In this document: piece after piece, positions 5,121-9,163 of the stretch
Layout of the letters: each line of letters opens with the position of its first letter
Position numbering within the stretch: the first letter of the stretch is position 1
From: an uncultured Selenomonadaceae bacterium
GTDB taxonomy: Bacteria > Bacillota_C > Negativicutes > Selenomonadales > Selenomonadaceae
Assembly (NCBI GenBank): GCA_946402475.1
Contig: CAMIWP010000025.1
Span: 1-9,163, forward strand
Direction of reading: 5' to 3'
DNA length: 9,163 nt
Position numbers and translations under genes: made by a program
Notes under the pieces: model-generated
What the model saw: only the letters and a program-made list of their open reading frames with translations
Told to the model about the DNA's origin: nothing
Databases searched by the model: none

Positions 5121-8100
5121 TCAGAGCATGTTCTCCAATGTCCGGAACAGGATCTCTGGTTCCACCGGCTTTGACAGGTGAGCGTTCAGCCCCGCCTGGA
5201 GGCTTCGCTGCACGTCCTCGTCAAAGGCGTTGGCCGTCAGGGCGATGATGGGGATGGTCTTCGCGTCGGCCCGCTTCATGGCGCGGATGGCGGCGGTGGC
5301 TTCCAGCCCGTTCATCTCCGGCATCCGCATGTCCATCAGTATGGCGTCATAGTAGTTCTCCGGGTGGGAGGCGAACATGTCCACGGCAATCCTGCCGTTT
5401 TCCGCCAGATCCGATTCGATCTCCCGCATGGTGAGAACCTGCTTCATGATCTCGGCATTCACCACCATGTCCTCCGCCAAGAGAACCCGGGTTCCCTTGA
5501 GCTCCGCCTTTTTCTTGGGGGCGGTCAAAAGCATCTGCTTCTTTCTCAAGGTGTTCTTGAATTCCTCGATCAGGCTGGCGAAGAAGAGGGGTTTGGAAAT
5601 GAAGCTGTCCACCCCTGCGGAAACGGCTTCTTCCATCACATCATCCCAATTGTAGGCGGTCAGGATGATGATCGCCGTCTCGTCCCCGATGATGGAGCGG
5701 ATATGGCGAGTGACCTCCACCCCGTCCATATCCGGCATGTGCCAGTCCACGATGATCAACTGATACGGCTCCCGACGCGCGATGCGGAGGCGCACCATCT
5801 CCAGCGCTTCCTTGCCGGACAGGGCGGTTTCCGTATCGATTCCCGCCTGTCCCAGAACCACCCTGGCGTGCTCGCAGGCAATGGGATCGTCGTCGATGAC
5901 CAGGACGCTCATGTCCTGAGGGCGGATCTCCACGTCCTCGCCGTCCTCATTCTCCTTCTTGTCGGAGTCCCGAAGGGTCACGGTCACGGTGAAGGTGGTT
6001 CCGGCCCCCTTTTCGCTCTCCACCTCGATCTTGCCGTTCATCATCTCCACAATGCTCTTGGTGATGGCCATGCCGAGGCCGGAGCTGCCGTACTTGTTGG
6101 AGGCCGTCGCATCCTCCTGGCTGAAGGTGTCGAAGAGCTTCGGCAGGAACTCCTTGCTCATGCCGATGCCCGTGTCCCGCACCGTGAAGCGCAGGGCAGA
6201 TTTTCCGTCGAATCCCCCCACCCGATCCACCAGGAACTCCACCTTGCCCCCCTTGGGGGTGAACTTCACCGCATTTCCCAGAAGGTTGATGAGGGCCTGG
6301 CGGAGTTTCCCCTGGTCGCCGATGTAGTAGGGCGCGAGGGAGGTATCGAGACGGCAATCGTAGTTGACGCCCTTTTCATCGCACTGGCCGCCGGCAATGA
6401 TGTTGATCTGCTCCAGGAACTTGGCAAAGGAAAATTCCTCGCTCCGGATGATCATGCGCCCCGACTCGATGCGGGACATATCCAGGATGTCGTTGATGAG
6501 GGACAGAAGATGCCTGGCGGAGCTGTCGATCTTTTCCAGATAGTCCCTGGTGGAATCGGAGATGCCCGGCTCATGAAGGGCGAGGCTGTCGAGGCCGATG
6601 ATGGCGTTCATGGGTGTCCGTATCTCGTGGCTCATATTGGAGAGGAATACGGTCTTCGCCTTGCTGGCCTCCTCCGCGGATTTCAGGGCATCGCTCAGGG
6701 CCTGGCTCTTCTCCATGGAGTCTCGCATCTCTTCGTCAATATCCGAAAACCCCACGCCGAGGATCAGGCTGCCCTCCGCCGTTTCCCCCGTGGCCCGGGC
6801 CATTTTGAGCATTTCATAGCTTTCCTTCCCCTCATGGTTCACAAGGTAGCGATAGGAAATGACCTCGTTCTTCTCCAACGCCTCCCGAATGGCAGAGGGG
6901 CGGACAAACTTCCGGAAGCCCTCCCGGTAGGCCTCCGCCACGTATTGGTCGGCGTATGCCAGGAAGCGCTTCGAGAAGGAAAAGTTCTCCCCTTCCTCCG
7001 AAGCGTCCCGGACATCCCAGATCCTGCGGTAGCAGATCCCCGTGTCGCTGTCCAGATCCACATAGTATACGCTGCGGTAGTCCGACGCCAGGGCCGAGAT
7101 CATGCTGTCCTGCTGATTTTTTTTCTTTTCCTGGGAAAGAAGTTCCTCCTGCAGGGCAAGCTGCTCCTCCAATTCCTGTTGCTTGACCCGGTTCTCCGTC
7201 TCCGAGATCTCCTTCTCCAAAGTCACTTTGGCCGCTTTTCTCGTCTGCAGGAGCATGATGGCCGCCAGGACGGACAAGACCAGCACCGTCAGAACGGACT
7301 GGGCCAGGCTTCTGGAAATGATGCCCTCATAGATGGGGCTGACCTTTTCGCCGATGACGCTTTCCCGCACCAGGTACGTGAGCATCCAGTCCGTCCTGTG
7401 CACCGGCACATAGCACATGGTCTCCCGTATGCCGTTGTAGGTGAAGGACACCACGCCCCCCTGCCCGTTCCAGAAATTCTCCCGCATGGCGGAGAGGGAA
7501 TGCCCCTCCTCAAATTCCGCCTTTTCCAGCGCTTTCAGAAGGTTGCTCTCGCTGGACAGTCCTCCCAGCACCACATTGGTCAGCGCCTCTCCCGCATGGG
7601 TGTAAAGGTTGCAGAAAGTGGTGTTGTTCTCCGTGCCCGCCTGCAGGGAAATCCCCTCCAGCATGCGGCCCATGTCGATCTCCATGAAGCAGGCCACGAG
7701 GATCCTTCCCTCAAAGGGGAGACGATCCACAGGAACGGCGATGATGACCTTCTTGCTGCCGCCGTCCGGATTCTTGATGGAAATCTTCGGCTCCGACAGA
7801 TTGGCATAGTCGAAGTTGTACTGATTGATGTCCGTGCGCGTGCCCCGGGAAGTGTAAATCAGTCCCTCCGTGTCCACGAAGGCGAATTTTTCCAAGCCGT
7901 AGAGCTGCTTCATGCGGGCCTGATAGGCTTGCAAATGGGCCGTATCGCTGAGATCTTCTCTCCCCAAAAGCCCCACGGCCACATCCAGATTGTTGATATA
8001 CCCCGCCAGGGTGGAGGCGACCACCTGCTCCCGCCGCCCCGCCAGCTCGTCCAAATAGATCAGGCTCACGGTCCGCACAGCCGACTGGGTATCCTCGCCG

Positions 8101-8207
8101 GCGTTCTTTCCCGTCCAAAACGTGCCAAGCACGAGCAGGACCATGATGACGATCCCGCCGATGACAGCAACGCGCCGGACCTCGCTTTTTGGTGTATGAT
8201 GTTCCAT
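5121..8207 (-). CDS. Hybrid sensor histidine kinase with Cache-like sensor, PAS and two receiver domains
   Basis: A 1,028-aa membrane sensor that autophosphorylates on His and passes phosphate to its own receiver domains. Order: TM1 (about 13-33); an extracytoplasmic Cache-type domain (about 35-295; note KFAFVDTEGLIYTSRGT, FEGRILVACFMEIDM and VPVHRTDWMLTYLV); TM2 (300-321); a coiled coil (325-368); a PAS-like domain (about 370-490, SVYYVDLDSDTGICYR); HisKA with NMSHEIRTPMNAI (His527); the ATPase domain with N-box NLLGNAVKFTP, G1 DTGIGM and G2 GSSGLGMA; REC1 (about 768-886, phospho-Asp821 in IVDWHMPDMDG, Lys872); and REC2 (about 906-1025, Asp959 in LMDMRMPEMNG, Lys1013). No HPt domain follows, so onward transfer would need a separate HPt protein. 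The start at 8207 is chosen because GAGGTG lies 4 nt upstream; the ATG at 8219 has no ribosome binding site. The ligand is unknown. The gene is separate from the upstream EAL unit, which has its own terminator. Confidence 0.93.
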   Translation of the reverse strand: MEHHTPKSEVRRVAVIGGIVIMVLLVLGTFWTGKNAGEDTQSAVRTVSLIYLDELAGRREQVVASTLAGYINNLDVAVGLLGREDLSDTAHLQAYQARMKQLYGLEKFAFVDTEGLIYTSRGTRTDINQYNFDYANLSEPKISIKNPDGGSKKVIIAVPVDRLPFEGRILVACFMEIDMGRMLEGISLQAGTENNTTFCNLYTHAGEALTNVVLGGLSSESNLLKALEKAEFEEGHSLSAMRENFWNGQGGVVSFTYNGIRETMCYVPVHRTDWMLTYLVRESVIGEKVSPIYEGIISRSLAQSVLTVLVLSVLAAIMLLQTRKAAKVTLEKEISETENRVKQQELEEQLALQEELLSQEKKKNQQDSMISALASDYRSVYYVDLDSDTGICYRRIWDVRDASEEGENFSFSKRFLAYADQYVAEAYREGFRKFVRPSAIREALEKNEVISYRYLVNHEGKESYEMLKMARATGETAEGSLILGVGFSDIDEEMRDSMEKSQALSDALKSAEEASKAKTVFLSNMSHEIRTPMNAIIGLDSLALHEPGISDSTRDYLEKIDSSARHLLSLINDILDMSRIESGRMIIRSEEFSFAKFLEQINIIAGGQCDEKGVNYDCRLDTSLAPYYIGDQGKLRQALINLLGNAVKFTPKGGKVEFLVDRVGGFDGKSALRFTVRDTGIGMSKEFLPKLFDTFSQEDATASNKYGSSGLGMAITKSIVEMMNGKIEVESEKGAGTTFTVTVTLRDSDKKENEDGEDVEIRPQDMSVLVIDDDPIACEHARVVLGQAGIDTETALSGKEALEMVRLRIARREPYQLIIVDWHMPDMDGVEVTRHIRSIIGDETAIIILTAYNWDDVMEEAVSAGVDSFISKPLFFASLIEEFKNTLRKKQMLLTAPKKKAELKGTRVLLAEDMVVNAEIMKQVLTMREIESDLAENGRIAVDMFASHPENYYDAILMDMRMPEMNGLEATAAIRAMKRADAKTIPIIALTANAFDEDVQRSLQAGLNAHLSKPVEPEILFRTLENML

Positions 8208-8211
8208 AAGG

Positions 8212-8217
8212 CACCTC
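8212..8217 (-). promoter_or_regulatory. Shine-Dalgarno sequence deciding the kinase start
   Basis: GAGGTG on the - strand lies 4 nt before the ATG at 8207, slightly close but the only candidate. It sits within the four-codon extension that would result from starting at 8219, which itself has only TTGAGAA upstream. Confidence 0.5.
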
Positions 8218-8330
8218 ATTTCTCAAGCAAGCTGCCGCTTGAATCTATTCTCGCTCTATCTCCTATTCGACGCAAATCCCCGTTTCCCCTTTCGCCGTCC
8301 GTTTTTTCGCCGGAAGACCGGGCCCGCCAC

Positions 8331-8364
8331 AAAAAAGAAGGCCTTGCCGACGCAACGCCTTCTT
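8331..8364 (-). terminator. Intrinsic terminator after the EAL / small-protein unit
   Basis: AAGAAGGC (8335-8342) pairs with GCCTTCTT (8357-8364). Inside, TTGC (8344-8347) pairs with GCAA (8352-8355) across a single C-C mismatch, closing a CGAC loop. On the - strand the stem runs into six T (complement of 8331-8336). It lies about 20 nt after the small gene's stop, so the kinase gene downstream probably needs its own promoter within 8208-8330, where I see no convincing -35/-10 pair. Confidence 0.85.
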
Positions 8365-8385
8365 CCATCCCTTTTCTTCCAACCC

Positions 8386-8610
8386 TTACTTCTTTTTCTT
8401 CACTTCCGCCTCCCACTCAGCCTCCTTCTGCTGAATGTGGCGAAGCATTTCCTGCTTGAAGATCGCCAGAAGATCACTGGTCTCCTTCGCGATCTCAACG
8501 GCGTCCGCATGGGTCAGGGGCTTGTCCCCGCCCGTGTACTGCTCGTCGATGCGGGCCGTGTAGTGGGTGATGGCCTTGCTCAGTCTTCGGTCAAGTGCAT
8601 CTATGGTCAA
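8386..8610 (-). CDS. Small hypothetical protein, 74 aa, TTG start, downstream of the EAL gene
   Basis: The product is small, soluble and charged. I do not recognise the family. It appears mostly helical: ALDRRLSKAITHYTARIDEQY, a polar turn with GGDKPLTHADAVEI, then a long amphipathic helix SDLLAIFKQEMLRHIQQKEAEWEAEV, ending in four Lys. There are no Cys, no membrane segment and no signal peptide. The start must be the TTG at 8610: an in-frame stop lies nine bases upstream (8617-8619), no in-frame ATG occurs until deep in the gene, and GAGGAG (8621-8626) sits 10 nt upstream, overlapping the end of the EAL gene. The gap of 17 nt to the EAL stop and the terminator after this gene mark a two-gene 3' end, so the protein is probably co-expressed with the EAL protein. 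A partner or regulator role is only a guess. Confidence 0.75.
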   Translation of the reverse strand: MTIDALDRRLSKAITHYTARIDEQYTGGDKPLTHADAVEIAKETSDLLAIFKQEMLRHIQQKEAEWEAEVKKKK

Positions 8611-8627
8611 ATTCCTTCATCTCCTCG

Positions 8628-9163
8628 TCATACGCCAAATCTCTTCACAAACACATCCTCCGGCTCGGGACGCCCGAAATAGAATCCCTGTATGGCATCC
8701 GCTCCGCACTCGTCCCGCAGATAGAGATACACATCCTCCTCCTCCACGCCTTCCACGCAGATCTCCATGTCGATGGCGTGACAGAGCTTGATGGCGTATT
8801 TCACGAGATTCTTGTTGAAATCGCTGGACAGGAGTCCCTCGATGACGGCGCGATCCAGCTTGATCAAGTCGCACTTGAACAGCCGCAAAAAGTCCAGCGT
8901 GGCATAGCCGGAACCGAAATCATCCATGGCGATCTTGATGCCCAGGTCGCGGAAGGCGGCAAACTGGGAGTTCACAAAATCCCAATTCGTCACGTTCTGC
9001 CCCTCGGTGAGCTCAAAGACGATGGTCCCGGGATCCACCTCGTGACGCTGCAGACAGTCCGCCACAAAGGGATACAGCATCTGCTCCTCCAGCTGATACA
9101 GGGAGATATTGATGCTCATCTGGAACTTCGGCATGTACTCCTGCCACTTCTTGCAGGTCTTGA
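8628..9163 (-). CDS. EAL domain protein, probable cyclic-di-GMP phosphodiesterase (5' end beyond window)
   Basis: The C-terminal 178 or so residues of an EAL domain, which hydrolyses cyclic-di-GMP to pGpG and so favours motility over sessile growth. The frame stays open through the right edge, where it begins TCKKWQEYMPKFQMSINIS; the Met at 9134 is internal and the catalytic EAL tripeptide lies outside. Visible active-site motifs: SINIS with its conserved Asn, FELTEGQ (usually ELTES, with the metal-ligand Glu), MDDFGSGYATL with the two Asp of loop 6, LIKLD with the catalytic Lys, VEGVEEE with its conserved Glu, and IQGFYFGRPEP. All these key residues are present, so the visible half looks catalytically competent. 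The protein ends just after the fold (FVKRFGV). PAS or GGDEF domains often precede this type of EAL domain and may lie to the right. It is probably transcribed with the 74-aa gene. Confidence 0.93.
   Translation of the reverse strand, partial: KTCKKWQEYMPKFQMSINISLYQLEEQMLYPFVADCLQRHEVDPGTIVFELTEGQNVTNWDFVNSQFAAFRDLGIKIAMDDFGSGYATLDFLRLFKCDLIKLDRAVIEGLLSSDFNKNLVKYAIKLCHAIDMEICVEGVEEEDVYLYLRDECGADAIQGFYFGRPEPEDVFVKRFGV

Noticed and set aside
8225..8238. Small hairpin CAAGC-TGCC-GCTTG upstream of the kinase start, considered as a regulatory element
   Set aside because: A 5-bp stem with no T-run and no overlap with the ribosome binding site. Such short repeats are expected by chance.
5178..8459. 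A 1,093-codon open frame on the + strand opposite the hybrid kinase
   Set aside because: It is rich in His, Gly and Leu with no recognisable domain and lies antisense to a gene with complete kinase and receiver motifs. Long antisense frames of this kind are a by-product of GC-rich third positions.
1..9163. CRISPR arrays, insertion sequences, tandem repeats, rRNA or tRNA genes
   Set aside because: No regularly spaced repeats, transposase motifs, terminal inverted repeats or structural RNA signatures were seen on either strand.

Overview
The window reads as chromosomal DNA of a diderm Firmicute, most likely Negativicutes (a Selenomonas/Mitsuokella-like organism). This is inferred from genes for a heme-exporter-type ABC transporter (ccmA, ccmB), a 4HB-type chemoreceptor, a large Cache-PAS hybrid histidine kinase, an EAL protein and strong AGGAGG ribosome binding sites, with a GC-rich main part. 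Genus cannot be settled from the sequence alone.

Left block (1-1609, + strand). The tail of an unidentified gene ends at 91 and runs directly into a terminator-like hairpin (90-129). It is followed by a GNAT acetyltransferase that lacks the usual N-terminal part, an HxlR-type redox/stress regulator (521-922) and a small esterase-like alpha/beta hydrolase (941-1609). Lines counted here are about 38-53% GC, against about 62-67% in the genes to the right. This fits an acquired or rearranged accessory cassette.

Middle block (1614-2892, - strand). ccmA and ccmB overlap by 29 bases and encode the ATPase and membrane subunit of a heme/cytochrome c maturation ABC transporter. ccmB meets the esterase gene tail to tail with only 4 bases between them, and no ccmC follows. 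A 393-base non-coding stretch (2893-3285) separates ccmA from the divergent chemoreceptor gene. It holds two small palindromes and a possible 5'-UTR hairpin.

Right block (3286-9163). This is signal transduction. A methyl-accepting chemotaxis protein (+) and a 1,028-aa hybrid sensor kinase with two receiver domains (-) converge on a strong bidirectional terminator (5043-5077). Upstream of the kinase lies a separate - strand unit: the C-terminal part of an EAL (cyclic-di-GMP phosphodiesterase) protein that runs off the right edge, then a 74-aa protein of unknown function with a TTG start, ending in its own terminator (8331-8364). Together these genes could tie external sensing to motility and c-di-GMP control, but only their proximity supports that link.

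I found no clear evidence of a wholly new system. The points most worth a second look are the broken GNAT/terminator junction, the ccmAB pair without ccmC and with an unusual H-loop, the structured region upstream of the chemoreceptor, and the small protein behind the EAL gene.
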